Positions 38,501 through 52,143 of a DNA stretch of 64,000 nucleotides are shown here, in pieces. Source of the DNA: Isoperla grammatica (lineage: Eukaryota; Arthropoda; Insecta; Plecoptera; Perlodidae); assembly GCA_945910005.1 (NCBI GenBank), contig OX246741.1, positions 37,008,276-37,072,275 on the forward strand, read 5' to 3'. Numbering within the stretch: the first letter of the stretch is position 1; the number at the start of each line of letters is the position of its first letter. A program made the translations under genes and the position numbers. The notes under the pieces were generated by a model. That model was not told the DNA's origin. It saw nothing but the letters and a program-made list of their open reading frames with translations, and made no database searches.

Positions 38501-41500
38501 GCACAAATCGTTGTTTAAGAACGTTTCGAGCTCCAATAAGCACACTTTGTCAATTTCGTTACATTTTTATAACTTCTTTAGAAGTTACACCAACCGTTGA
38601 AAAATAATAATGTTAATGTGCATTCTGAAAGAGTTATATGAAAATGCATATAATTGAGTTTTTTGGTCGTTTTTGGTGAAAATATGCATAAAATAGAGAA
38701 ATTGGCTGATTTCAGTCTATCTACCACAAACTTCCAGTTTAAAGAGGAATCTTGCATACGGCTGGGATTCCTAAAGGTTTCAACCAAATTGCACAAATCG
38801 TTGTTTTAGAGCGTTTCAGGCTCCAATAAGCACAATTTGTCCATTTCGTCACATTTCGATAATTTTTTTAGAAGTTACACCCTCCGTTGAAAAATAAGAA
38901 ATATAGTTTGCATTCTTCAAGAGTATTATGAAAATGCATAAATGAGTTTTTTGGTCGTTTTTGGTGAAAATATGCATAAAATATAGAAATTGGCTGATTT
39001 CAGTCTATTTACCACAAACTTCGAGTTTTAAGAGGAATCTTGCATACAGCTGGGATTCCTAAATGTTTCAACTAAAGTTGACAAATCGTTGTTTTAGAGC
39101 GTTTCAGGCACCAAAAAGCACAATTTGTCCATTTCGTCACATTTCGATAACTTCTAGAGAAGTTACACCCTCCGTTGAAAAATAAGAATTATAGTTTTTA
39201 TTCTTCAAGAGTATTATGAAAATGCAAAAATTGAGGTTTTTGGTCGTTTTTGGTTAAAATATACATAAATTATAGAAATTGGCTGATTTCAGTCTATCTA
39301 CCACAAACTTCCAGTTTTAAGAGGAATCTTACATACGGCTGGGATTCCTAAGGGTTTCAATCAAAGTTGACAAATCGTTGTTTGTAAGCGTTTCAGGCTC
39401 CAATAAGCACAATTTGTCAATTCCGTCACATTTTTATAATTTTCTTTAGAAGTTACACCCTCCGTTGAAAAATAAGAATTATAGTTTTCATTCTTCAAGA
39501 GTATTATGTAAATGCATAAATTGAGTTTTTTGGTCGTTTTTGGTTAAACTATGCATAAAATATAGAAATATGCTGATTTCAGTCTATCTACCACAAACTT
39601 CCAGTTTTAAGAGGAATCTTGCATACGGCTGGGATTCCTAAGGGTTTCAACCAAAGTTGACAAATCGTTGTTTAAGAGCGTTTCATGCTCCAATAAGCTT
39701 AATTTGTCCATTTTGTCACATTTAGATAACTACTTTAGAAGTTACACCAACCGTTGAAAAATAATAATGTTAGTGTGCATTCTGAAAGAGTATTATGAAA
39801 ATGCATAAATTGAGTTTTTTGGTCGTTTTTGGTTAAAATATGGATAAAATATAGAAATTAACTGATTTCAGTCTATCTACCATAGACTTCCAGTTTTAAG
39901 AGGAATCTTGCATACGGCTGGGATTCCTAAGGGTTTCAACCAAATTGCACAAATCGTTGTTTAAGAGCGTTTCAGGCTCCAAAAAGTACAATTTGTCCAT
40001 TTCGTTACATTCGATAACTTCTTTAGAAGTTACACCCTTCGTTAAAAAATAAGAATTATAGTTTGCATTCTTCAAGAGTATTATGAAAATGCATAAATTG
40101 AGTTTTTTGGTCGTTATTGGTGAAAATATGCATAAAATATAGAAATTGGCTGATTTCAGTCTATCTTCCACAAACTTCCAGTTTTAAGAGGAATCTTGCA
40201 TACCTCTGGGATTCCTAAAGGTTTCAACAAAATTGCACAAATCGTTGTTTTAGATCGTTTCAGGCTCCCATAAGCACAATTTGTCCATTTTGTCACATTT
40301 CGATAACTTCTTTAGAAGTTACACCCTCCGTTGAAAAATAAGAAATATAGTTTGCATTCTTCAAGAGTATTATGAAAATGCATAAATTGAGTTTTTTGGT
40401 CGTTTTTGGTTAAAATATGCATAAAAAATAGAAATTGGCTGATTTCAGTCTATCAACCACAAACTTCGAGTTTTAAGAGGAATCTTGCATACAGCTGGGA
40501 TTCCTTAGTGTTTCAACCAAAGTTGACAAATCGTTGTTTTAGAGCATTTCAGGCTCCAAAAGGCACAATTTGTCCATTTCGTAACATTTCGATAACTTCT
40601 ATAGAAGTAACACCCTCCGTTGAAAAATAAGAATTATAGTTTTTATTCTTCAAGAGTATTATGAAAATGCATAAATTGAGGTTTTTGGTCGTTTTTGGTT
40701 AAAATATACATAAATTATAGAAATTGGCTGATTTCATCTATCTACCACAAACTTCCAGTTTTTAGAGGAATCTTGCATACGGCTGGGATTCCTAAGGGTT
40801 TTAACCAAAGATGACAAATCATTGTTTGCGTTTCAGGCTCCAATAAGCACAATATGTCCATTTCGTCACATTTCGATAACTTCTTTAGAAGTAACACCCT
40901 CCGTTGAAAAATAAGAAATATAGTTTGCATTCTTTAAGAGTATTATGAAAATGCATAAATTGATTTTTTTTGTCGTTTTTGGTTAAAATATGGATAAAAT
41001 ATAGAAATTGGCTGATTTCAGTCCATCTACCACAAACTTCCAGTTTTAAGAGGCATCTTGCATACGGTTTGGATTCCTAAGGGTTTCAACCAAATTGCAC
41101 AAATCGTTGTTTGTGAGCGTTTCAGGCTCCAATAAGCACAATTTGTCAATTTCGTCACATTTTTATAATTTCTTTAGAAGTTTCACCCTCCGTTGAAAAA
41201 TAAGAATTAAGGTTAGCATTCTTCAAGATTATTATGAAAATGCATAAATTGAGTTTTTTGGTCGTTTTTGGTTGAAATATAAATAAAATATAGAAATTGG
41301 CTGATTTCAGTCTATCTACCACAAACTTCCAGTTTTAAGAGGAATCTTGTATACGGCTGGGATTCCTAAGGGTTTCAACCAAAGTTGACAAATCGTTGTT
41401 TAAGAGCGTTTCGAGCTCCAATAAGCACAATAAGTCCATTTCGTCACATTTCGATAACTACTTTAGAAGTTACACCAACCGTTGAAAAATAATAATGTAA

Positions 41501-44500
41501 GTGTGCATTCTGAAAGAGTATTATGAAAATGCATAAATTGAGTTTTTTGGTCGTTTTTGGTTAGAATATGGATAAAATATAGAAATTGGCTGATTTCAGT
41601 CCATCTTCCACAAACTTCCAGTTTTAAGAGGCATCTTGCATACGGCTGGGATTCCTAAGGGTTTCAACCATATTGCACAAATCGTTGTTTAAGAGCGTTT
41701 CAGGCTCCAATAAGCACAATTTGTCCATTTCGTTACATTTCGATAACTTCTTTGGAAGTTACACCCTCCGTTGAAAAATAAGAATTATAGTTTGCATTCT
41801 TCAAGAGTATTATGAAAATGCATAAATTGTTTTTTTTTGTCGTTTTTGGTGAAAATATGCATAAAATATAGAAATTGGCTGATTTCAGTCTATCTACCAC
41901 AAACTTCCAGTTTTAAGAGGAATCTTGCATACAGCTGGGATTCCTAAATGTTTCAACTAAAGTTGACAAATCGTTGTTTTAGAGCGTTTCAGGCACCAAT
42001 AAGCACAATTTGTCCATTTCGTCACATTTCGATAACTTCTAGAGAAGTTACACCCTCCGTTGAAAAATAAGAATTATAGTTTTTATTCTTCAAGAGTATT
42101 ATGAAAATGCAAAAATTGAGGTTTTTGGTCGTTTTTGGTTAAAATATACATAAATTATAGAAATTGGCTGATTTCAGTCTATCTACCACAAACTTCCAGT
42201 TTTAAGAGGAATCTTGCATACGGCTGGGATTCCTAAGGGTTTCAATCAAAGTTGACAAATCGTTGTTTGTTAGCGTTTCAGGCTTTAATAAGCACAATTT
42301 GTCAATTCCGTCACATTTTTATAATTTTCTTTAGAAGTTACACCCTCCGTTGAAAAATAAGAATTATAGTTTTCATTCGTCAAGAGTATTATGAAAATGC
42401 ATAAATTGAGTTTTTTGGTCGTTTTTGGTTAAAATATGCATAAAATATAGAAATATGCTGATTACAGTCTATCTACCACAAATTTCCAGTTTTAAGAGGA
42501 ATTTTGCATACGGCTGGGATTCCTAAGGGTTTCAACCAAAGTTAACAAATCATTGTTTAAGAGCGTTTCAGGCTCCAATAAGCACAATTTGTCCATTTCG
42601 TCACATTTAGATAACTACTTTAGAAGTAACACCAACCGTTGAAAAATAATAATGTTAGTGTGCATTCTGAAAGAGTATTATGAAAATGCATAAATTGAGT
42701 TGTATGGTCGTTTTTGGTTAAAATATGGATAAAACATAGAAATTGGCTGATTTCAGTCTATCTACCACAAACTTCCAGTTTTAAGAGGAATCTTGCATAC
42801 AGCTGGGATTTTTAAGTGTTATAACTTTCAACCAAAGTTGACAAATCGTTGTTTTAAATCGTTTCAAGCTCCAATTAGCACAAATTGTCCATTTCGTCAC
42901 ATTTCGATAACTTCTACAGAAGTTACACCCTCCGTTGAAAAATAAGAACAATAGTTTTTATTCTTCAAGAGTATTATGAAAATGCATAAATTGAGGTTTT
43001 TGGTCATTTTTGGTTAACAAACATAAATTATAGAAATTGGCTGATTTCAGTCTATCTACCACAAACTTCCAGTTTTTAGAGGAATCTTGCATACGGCTGG
43101 GATTCCTAAGGGTTTCAACCAAAGTTGACAAATCGTTGTTTGTGAGAGTTTCAGGCTCCAAAAGGCACAATTTGTCAATTTCGTCACATTTTTATAATTT
43201 CTTTAGAAGTTGCACCCTCCGTTGAAAAATAAGAATTATAGTTTGCATTCTTCAAGAGTATTATGAAAATGCATAAATTGAGTTTTTTGGTCGTTTTTGG
43301 TTAAAATATGCATAAAATATAGAAATTGGTTGATTTCAGTCTATCTACCACAAACTTTCAGTTTTAAGAGGAATCTTGCATACGGCTGGGATTCCTAAGG
43401 GTATCAACCAAAGTTGACAAATCGTTGTTTAAGAGCGTTTCGAGATCAAATAAGCACAATTTGTCCATTTCGTAACACATTTCGATAACTACTTTAGAAG
43501 TTACACCAACCGTTGAAAAATAAAAATGTTAGTGTGCATTCTGAAAGAGTATTATGAAAATGCAAACATTGAGTTTTTTGGTCGTTTTTGGTTAAAATAT
43601 GGATAAAATATAGATATTGGCTTATTTCATTCTATCTACCATAAAAACTTCCAGTTTTAAGAGGAATCTTGCATACGGCTGGGATTCCTAAAGGTTTCAA
43701 CCAAATTGCACAAATCGTTGTTTTAGAGCGTTTCAGGCTCCAATAAGCACAATTTGTCCATTTCGTCACATTTCGATAACTTTTTTAGAAGGTACACCCT
43801 CCGTTGAAAAATAAGAAATATAGTTTGCATTCTTCAAGAGTATTATGAAAATGCATAAATTGAGTTTTTTGGTCGTTTTTGGTGAAAATATGCATAAAAT
43901 AAAGAAATTGGCTGATTTCAGTCTATCTACCACAAACTTCGAGTTTTAAGAGGAATCTTGCATACAGCTGGGATTCCTAAATGTTTCAACTAAAGTTGAC
44001 AAATCGTTGTTTTAGAGCGTTTCAGGCACCAATAAGCACAATTTGTCCATTTCGTCACATTTCGATAACTTCTAGAGAAGTTACACCCTCCGTTGAAAAA
44101 TAAGAATTATAGTTTTCATTCGTCAAGAGTATTATGAAAATGCATAAATTGAGTTTTTTGGTCGTTTTTGGTTAAAAAATGCATAAAATATAGAAATATA
44201 ATGATTTCAGTCTATCTACCACAAACTTCCAGTTTTAAGAGGAATCTTGCATACGGCTAAGATTCCTAAGGGTTTCAACCAAAGTTGACAAATCGTTGTT
44301 TAAGAGCGTTTCAGGCTCCAATAAGCACAATTTGTCCATTTCGTCACATTTAGATAACTACTTTAGAAGTTACACCAACCGTTGAAAAATAATAATGTTA
44401 GTGTGCATTCTGAAAGAGTATTATGAAAATGCATAAATTGAGTTGTTTGGTCGTTTTTGGTTAAAATATGGATAAAATATAGAAATTGGCTAATTTCAGT

Positions 44501-47500
44501 CTATCTACCACAAACTTCCAGTTTTAAGAGGAATCTTGCATACGGCTGGGATTCCTAAGGGTTTCAACCAAATTGCACAAATCGTTGTTTAAGAGCGTTT
44601 CAGGCTCCAAAAAGTACAATTTGTCCATTTCGTTACATTCGATAACTTCTTTAGAAGTTACACCCTCCGTTGAAAAATAAGAATTATAGTGTGCATTCTT
44701 CAAGAGTATTATGAAAATGCATTAATTGAGTTTTTTGGTCGTTATTGGTGAAAATATGCATAAAATATAGAAATTGGCTGATTTCAGTCTATCTACCACA
44801 ATCTTCCAGTTTTAAGAGGAATCTTGCATACCACTGGGATTCCTAACGGTTTCAACCAAATTGCACAAATCGTTGTTTTAGAGCGTTTCAGCCTCCCATA
44901 AGCACAATTTGTCCATTTTGTCACATTTCGATAACTTCTTTAGAAGTTACACCCTCCGTTGAAAAATAAGAAATATAGTTTGCATTCTTCAAGAGTATTA
45001 TGAAAATGCATAAATTGAGTTTTTTGGTCGTTTTTGGTTAAAATATGCATAAAATATAGAAATAAGCTGATTTCAGTGTATCTACCTCAAACTTCCAGTT
45101 TTAAGAGGCATCTTGCATAAGGCTGGGATTCCTAAGGGTTTCAACCAAATTGCACAAATCGTTGTTTAAGAGCGTTTCAGGCTCCAATAAGCACAATTTG
45201 TCCTATTTGTTACATTTCGATAACTTCTTTGGAAGTTACACCCTCCGTTGAAAAATAAGAATTATAGTTTGCATTCTTCAAGAGTATTATGAAAATGCAT
45301 AATTGTTTTTTTTGTCGTTTTTGGTGAAAATATGCATAAAATATAGAAATTGGCTGATTTCAGTCTATCTACCACAAACTTCCAGTTTTAAGAGGAATCT
45401 TGCATACTGCTGGGATTCCTAAAGGTTTCAACCAAATTGCACAAATCGTTGTTTTAGAGCGTTTCAGGCTCCAATGAGCACAATTTGTCCATTTCGTCAC
45501 ATTTCGATAACTACTTTAGAAGTTACACCAACCGTTGAAAAATAAGAATTATAGTTTGCATTCTTCAAGAGTATTATGAAAATGCATAAATTGAGTTTTT
45601 TGGTCGTTTTTAGGTTAAAATATGCATAAAATATAGAAATTGGTTGATTTCAGTCTATCTACCACAAACTTCCAGTTTTAAGAGGAATCTTGCATACGGC
45701 TGGGATTCCTAAGGGTATCAACCAAAGTTGACAAATCGTTGTTTAAGAGCGTTTCGAGCTCCAATAAGCACAATTTGTCCATTTCGTAACACATTTCGAT
45801 AACTACTTTAGAAGTTACACCAACCGTTGAAAAATAAAAATGTTAGTGTGCATTCTGAAAGAGTATTATGAAAATGCAAACATTGAGTTTTTTGGTCGTT
45901 TTTGGTTAAAATATGGATAAAATATAGAAATTGGCTGATTTCAGTGTATCTACCACAAACTTCCAGTTTTAAGAGGCATCTTGCATACGGCTGGGATTCC
46001 TAAGGGTTTCAACCAAATTGCACAAATCGTTGTTTAAGAGCGTTTCAGGCTCCAATTAGCACAATTTGTCCATTTTGTTACATTTCGATAACTTCTTTGG
46101 AAGTTGCACCCTCCCTTGAAAAATAAGAAATATAGTTTGCATTCTTCAAGAGTATTATGAAAATGCATAAATTGTTTTTTTTTGTTGTTTTTGGTGAAAA
46201 TATGCATAAAATATAGAAATTGGCTGATTTCAGTCTATCTACCACAAACTTCCAGTTTTAAGAGGAATCTTGCATACAGCTGGGATTCCTAAGTGTTTCA
46301 ACCAAAGTTGACAAATCGTTGTTTTAGAGCGTTTCAGGCTCCAAAAAGCACAATTTGTCCATTTCGTCACTTTTCGATAACTTCCAAAGAAGTTACACCC
46401 TCCGTTGAAAAATAAGAATTATAGTTTTTATTCTTCAAGAGTATTATGAAAATGCATAAATTGAGGCTTTTGGTCGTTTTTGGTTAAAATGTACATAAAT
46501 TATAGAAATTGGCTGATTTCCGTCTATCTACCACAAACTTCCAGTTTTAAGAGGAATCTTGCATACGGCTGGGATTCCTAAGGGTTTCAACCAAATTGCA
46601 CAAATCGTTGTTTAAGAGCGTTTCAGGCTCCAAAAAGTACAATTTGTCCATTTCGTTACATTCGATAACTTCTTTAGAAGTTACACCCTCCGTTGAAAAA
46701 TAAGAATTATAGTGTGCATTCTTCAAGAGTATTATGAAAATGCATAAATTGAGTTTTTTGGTCGTTATTGGTGAAAATATGCATAAAATATAGAAATTGG
46801 CTGATTTCAGTCTATCTACCACAAACTTCCAGTTTTAAGAGGAATCTTGCATACGGCTGGGATTCCTAAGGGTTTCAACCAAAGTTGACAAATCGTTGTT
46901 TTAGAATGTTTCAGGCTCCAATAAGCACAATTTGTCCATTTCGTCACATTTCGATAACTTCTATAGAAGTTACACCCTCCGTTGAAAAATAAGAATTATA
47001 GTTTTTATTCTTCAAGAGTATTATGAAAATGCATAAATTGAGGTTTTAAGTCGTTTTTGGTTAAAATATGCATAAAATATAGAAATTGGCTGATTTTAGT
47101 CTATCTATCACAAATTTCCAGTTTTAAGAGGAATCTTGCATACGGCTGGGATTCCTAAGGGTTTCAACCAAATTGCACAAATCGTTGTTTTAGAGCGTTT
47201 CAGGCTCCAATAAGCACAATTTGTCCATTTCGTCACATTTCGATAACTTTTTTAGAAGTTACACCCTCCGTTGAAAAATAAGAAATATAGTTTGCATTCT
47301 TCAAGAGTATTATGAAAATGCATAAATTGAGTTTTTTGGTCGTTTTTGGTGAAAATATGCATAAAATATAGAAATTGGCTGATTTCAGTCTATCTACCAC
47401 AAACTTCGAGTTTTAAGAGGAATCTTGCATACAGCTGGGATTCCTAAATGTTTCAACTAAAGTTGACAAATCGTTGTTTTAGAGCGTTTCAGGCACCAAT

Positions 47501-50334
47501 AAGCACAATTTGTCCATTTCGTCACATTTCGATAACTTCCAGAGAAGTTACACCCTCCGTTGAAAAATAAGAATTATAGTTTTTATTCTTCAAGAGTATT
47601 ATGAAAATGCAAAAATTGAGGTTTTTGGTCGTTTTTGGTTAAAATATACATAAATTATAGAAATTGGCTGATTTCAGTCTATCTACCACAAACTTCCAGT
47701 TTTAAGAGGAATCTTGCATACGGCTGGGATTCCTAAGGGTTTCAATCAAAGTTGACAAATCGTTGTTTGTAAGTGTTTCAGGCTCCAATAAGCACAATTT
47801 GTCAATTCCGTCACATTTTTATAATTTTCTTTAGAAGTTACACCCTCCGTTGAAAAATAAGAATTATAGTTTTCATTCGTCAAGAGTATTATGAAAATGC
47901 ATAAATTGAGTTTTTTGGTCGTTTTTGGTTAAAATATGCATAAAATATAGAAATATGCTGATTTCAGTCTATCTACCACAAATTTCCAGTTTTAAGAGGA
48001 ATCTTGCATACGGCTGGGATTCCTAAGGTTTTCAACCAAAGTTGACAAATCGTTGTTTAAGAGCGTTTCAGGCTCCAATAGCACAATTTGTCCATTTCGT
48101 CACATTTAGATAACTACTTTAGAAGTTACACCAACCGTTGAAAAATAATAATGTTAGTGTGCATTCTGAAAGAGTATTACGAAAATGCATAAATTGAGTT
48201 GTTGGGTGTTTTTGGTTAAAATATGGATAAAATATAGAAATTGGCTGATTTCAGTCTATCTACCACAAACTTCCAGTTTTAAGAGGAATCTTGCATATGG
48301 CTGGGATTCCTAAGGGTTTCAACCAAATTGCACAAATCGTTGTTTAAGAGCGTTTCAGGCTCCACAAAGTACAGTTTGTCCATTTCGTTACATTCGATAA
48401 CTTCTTTAGAAGTTACACCCTCCGTTGAAAAATAAGAATAGTGTGCATTCTTCAAGAGTATTATGAAAATGCATAAATTGAGTTTTTTGGTCGTTATTGG
48501 TGAAAATATGCATAAAATAGAGAAATTGGCTGATTTCAGTCTATCTACCACAAACTTCCAGTTTTAAGAGGAATCTTGCATACCTCTGGGATTCTTAAAG
48601 GTTTCAACCAAATTGCACAAATCGTTGTTTTAGAGCGTTTCTGGCTCCCATAAGCACAATTTGTCCATTTTGTCGGTTTCGATAACTTCTTTAGAAGTTA
48701 CACCCTCCGTTGAAAAATAAGAAATATAGTTTGCGTTCTTCAAGAGTATTATGAAAATGCATAAATTGAGTTTTTTGATCGTTTTTGGTTAAAATATGCA
48801 TAAAATATAGAAATTGGCTGATTTCAGTCTATCAACCACAAACTTCGAGTTTTAAGAGGAATCTTGCATACAGCTGGGATTCCTAAGTGTTTCAACCAAA
48901 GTTGACAAATCGTTGTTTTAGAGCGTTTCAGGCTTCAAAAGGCACAATTTGTCCATTTCGTAACATTTCTATAACTTCTATAGAAGTTACACCCTCCGTT
49001 GAAAAATAAGAATTATAGTTTGCATTCTTCAAGAGTATTATGAAAATGCATAAATTGAGGTTTTTGGTCGTTTTTGGTTAAAATATACATAAATGATAGA
49101 AATTGGCTGATTTCAGTCTATCTACCACAAACTTCCAGTTTTAAGAGGAATCTTGCATACGGCTGGGATTCCTAAGGGTTTCAACCAAAGATGACAAATC
49201 ATTCTTTGCGTTTCAGGCTCCAATAAGCACAATTTGTCCATTTTGTCACATTTCGATAACTTCTTTAGAAGTTACACCCTCCGTTGAAAAATAAGAAATA
49301 TAGTTTGCATTCTTTAAGAGTATTATGAAAATGCATAAATTGAGTTTTTTGGTCGTTTTTGGTTAAAATATGCATTAAATATAGAAATTGGCTGATTTTA
49401 GTCTATCTACCACAAACTTCGAGTTTCAAGAGGAATTCTGCATACAGCTGGGATTCCTAAGTGTTTCAACCAAAGTTGACAAATCGTTGTTTTAGAGCGT
49501 TTCAGGCTCCAATAAGCACAATTTGTCCATTTCGTAATATTTCGATAACTTCTATAGAAGTAACACCCTCCGTTGAAAAATAAGAATTATAGTTTTTATT
49601 CTTCAAGAGTATTATGAAAATGCATAAATTGAGGTTTTTGGTCGTTTTTGGTTAAAATATACATAAATTATAGAAATTGGCTGATTTCAGTCTATCTACC
49701 ACAAACTTTCAGTTTTAAGAGGAATCTTGCATACAGCTGGAATTCCTAAGGGTTTCAACCAAAGTTGACAAATCGTTGTTTGTTAGCGTTTCAGGCTCCA
49801 ATAAGCACAATTTGTCAATTTCGTCACATTTTTATAACTTCTTTAGAAGTTACACCCTCCGTTGAAAAATAAGAATTATAGTTTGCATTCTTCAAGAGTA
49901 TTATGCAAATGCATAAATTGAGTTTTTTTTTTCGTTTTTGGTTAAAATATGCATAAAATATAGAAATTGTATGATTTCAGTCTATCTACCACAAACTTCC
50001 AGTTTTAAGAGGAATCTTGCATACGGCTGGGATTCCTAAGGGTTTCAACCAAAGTTGACAAATCGTTGTTTTAGAGCGTTTCAGGCTCCAATAAGCACAA
50101 TTTGTCCATTTCGTCACATTTCGATAACTACTTTAGAAGTTACACCAACCGTTGAAAAATAATAATGTTAGTGTGCATTCTGAAAGAGTATTATGAAAAT
50201 GCATAAATTGAGTTTTTTGGTCGTTTTTGGTTAAAATATGTATAAAATATAGAAATTTGCTGATTTTAGTCTATCTACCACAAACTTCCAGTTTTAAGCG
50301 GAATCTTGCATACGGCTGGGATTCCTAAGGGTTT
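29597..50334. repeat. Satellite array block, ~72 monomers, no genes
   Basis: Uninterrupted ~288-bp monomers in one orientation. Type-B monomers lie near 30480, 31640, 33370, 34525, 35400, 37130, 38590, 39745, 41475, 42630, 43505, 44385, 45820, 48130 and 50145, always a multiple of about 288 bp apart. The 8.1-kb tandem duplication (annotated separately) covers the first two thirds. From about 44.2 kb the monomer order changes and partly matches 23-26 kb (for example AGAAATATAATGATTTCAG near 23296 and 44188). All short ORFs of 62-129 aa here recur with the monomer variants and have no domain features. The block ends in GGGTTT at 50334, where the second LINE begins. Confidence 0.95.
29715..44165. 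repeat. 8.1-kb (28-monomer) tandem segmental duplication within the satellite
   Basis: Matching landmarks sit at a constant offset of 8104-8105 bp: 30018/38123, 30473/38578, 31792/39896, 32302/40406, 32638/40742 and 34932/43037. The private variant GGCTCGAATTGGCAC occurs at about 29847 and 37953. Copy 1 runs from about 29.72 to 36.06 kb and copy 2 from about 37.82 to 44.17 kb. The spacer, 36.06-37.8 kb, is itself a copy of 32.30-34.06 kb (offset 3761 bp, 13 monomers). The array was therefore built by at least two nested exchanges. Copy 1 starts just after the PLE, and the PLE is not repeated. Breakpoints estimated by eye. Confidence 0.82.
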
Positions 50335-50342
50335 GATTCCAG

Positions 50343-50354
50343 CAAGATGGCGGT
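50343..50354 (+). promoter_or_regulatory. YY1/Pho-like site over the LINE start codon
   Basis: CAAGATGGCGGT at the extreme 5' end of the element overlaps its first ATG (50347). It matches the YY1 consensus core AANATGGCGG, which is also used at the 5' end of mammalian L1 to place transcription start. Here it could be part of an internal promoter, and its position within 10 bp of the element's first base fits that. It may also be a chance match created by the Met-Ala start codons. Confidence 0.4.
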
Positions 50355-51711
50355 CAGTGTAAGTTGTGTGTCACGTCTGCTCCGACTATTTGTATTAATT
50401 TCGGTGGTAAAAGTCTCAACCTTGCGTTTTGAAGCGTTGCGTGAAAATAGTTATACTCGGTACCGTGATATCACATCAAGATACGCGTGTGAAGTGAACT
50501 ATAGTTATTTAATCGTGACAAAGTGTAGTCTGTCGGCGCGTACGTTGTGTATCAGTGCATTGATGAACAGTGTTCCGCGTGGGGCCACCCCTTCTTGGCC
50601 GAACTTGGACCGCTCCAACTCCTACTCAAGGTCAGCCAGAAGCAGGGTGCTAACTCGCCACCTGCGATCGCCCGCGGGCACTTGCTCTGTTGCTACGCTG
50701 TTACTACTGGCGCTGTCTGGTGACGTCCACCTCAACCCCAGACCCAATGCAGTTCAAGCCAATGGCCATAATCTGGGGAAGTCAACAGTAGATCTATCAC
50801 TTTTTTGCATGATCTTACGGAGTATATCGGGACCCGAAAGATTAGCGACTTTTAATTCGCATTTTGTTGATAACAGCGAGGCGGATATCTTATGTTTATG
50901 TGAAACTTGGCTACATGAAAATATATTCGATGGGGAAATCTTGGACACTAGTCAGTACATAGTGCACAGAAGAGACAGGCGACCTGTGATAGGGGAAGCT
51001 AATGTTTCTAAAACTGGAGTGGGGCGTGCCTGGGGAGGGGTTATGATCGCTGTCAACGCTGGTCTATCCGCCCGTCAAGTGGACGTGCCGGGTGAAATCA
51101 ATTGTGAGCTCATCTGGGTTGAGATTGCAATTTCGCCGAAGCGTAGGATGTTCGTAGGCTGTGCTTACTTACCACCTAAACCATATACATCACTGGTTGA
51201 GAACGTCCAACGCTCAGTGTCTCACATTCAGAGCCTCGCACGAAACCAAGACGTCATCCTACTGTCCGGGGACTTCAACTTTCCAGACATAACCTGGCAA
51301 CCCTGTCCTCGAACCCCTGACACTATGTTGCCGATGGTAATCGGACATTCCAACGTCGACGCGACCTCCGAATTTATAAACACAATATATGAACTTGACC
51401 TACATCAAAAGGTCCCATTCGCAACTAGGGGTGACAGCTTCTTGGACCTACTGTTTATAGATAACCAAGACTTCTCCATTACCATAAGTCAAGCCGAACC
51501 AGCAGTAAGATCTGACCACATGGCATTCTCCTGTAAAATATCCGCACCCCCTGAAGACAAACCACGCAAACAAAGGGCTCAACAACGCTTGAAATACAAC
51601 TGGAACAAAGCAAACCTCTGTGATTTCAATAAAGCACTCTCGGACTGTCAATGGGGGCTTATGGACGAGTTTACAGATGTTAACAAAAAATGTGACGTGT
51701 TTTACAAATAA
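50347..51711 (+). pseudogene. LINE ORF, N-terminal part: 2A-like motif and AP endonuclease
   Basis: 454 codons to an in-frame TAA at 51709. Residues 1-124 contain a hydrophobic N-terminal stretch (LLRLFVLISVV) and no known domain. Residues 117-133 read LLLLALSGDVHLNPRP, a degenerate 2A-like ribosome-skipping motif (canonical ending D-V-E-x-N-P-G-P). Residues ~150-395 form an endonuclease/exonuclease/phosphatase domain: catalytic Glu186 in CETWL, GDFN at 308-311, and SDH with His391. The stop interrupts FYK-TAA-LDEII, and the same frame stays open for another ~130 codons, so it is probably one C-to-T change in a CAA codon. The start is the first ATG of the element. Confidence 0.85.
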
Positions 51712-52143
51712 CTAGACGAGATAATATTAGCCACGGTCCCGCGAGTGAAACTAAACCCCCTGAAATATCCCGCGTGGTTTGACCGGGACGTAATCGATGC
51801 GTTAAACGCAAAAAATCGAGCGTTTAGAAGATGCACTCGATCATTGCTTGAAGGTGACAGAATAGAGTTTCAAATCAAAAGATCAGCATTCAAGAAAATC
51901 CAGAAGTCTAAACACAAAGACTACCTAGAAAAAATAGATTCTGAAGTTTCCAAGAATCCCAACCGTCTGTGGGGCTACATCAGGCGCAAAACAAAAACAA
52001 GACGGATTCCAGTCGAGGTTGAACTGCAAGGGACGAAAGCCTCCAACATTGGTACCTGCTGTCAGTTGTTCTCCAACTATTTCCTGTCAGCCCGCGGCAA
52101 GGCCGTCCACACCGCTACCTGTGGCGCCACAATACGGAAGTGA
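51712..52143 (+). pseudogene. LINE ORF, linker between endonuclease and RT
   Basis: Direct in-frame continuation after the premature TAA, with LDEIILATVPRVKL and a basic region (KNRAFRR, WGYIRRKTKTRRIP) typical of the spacer before the RT domain. Around 52090-52130 the homologous frame moves to the next phase: this frame ends at TGA 52141 with a non-homologous tail after NYFLS. The frameshift thus separates the linker from the RT. It could be decay or a sequencing indel. Confidence 0.75.
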
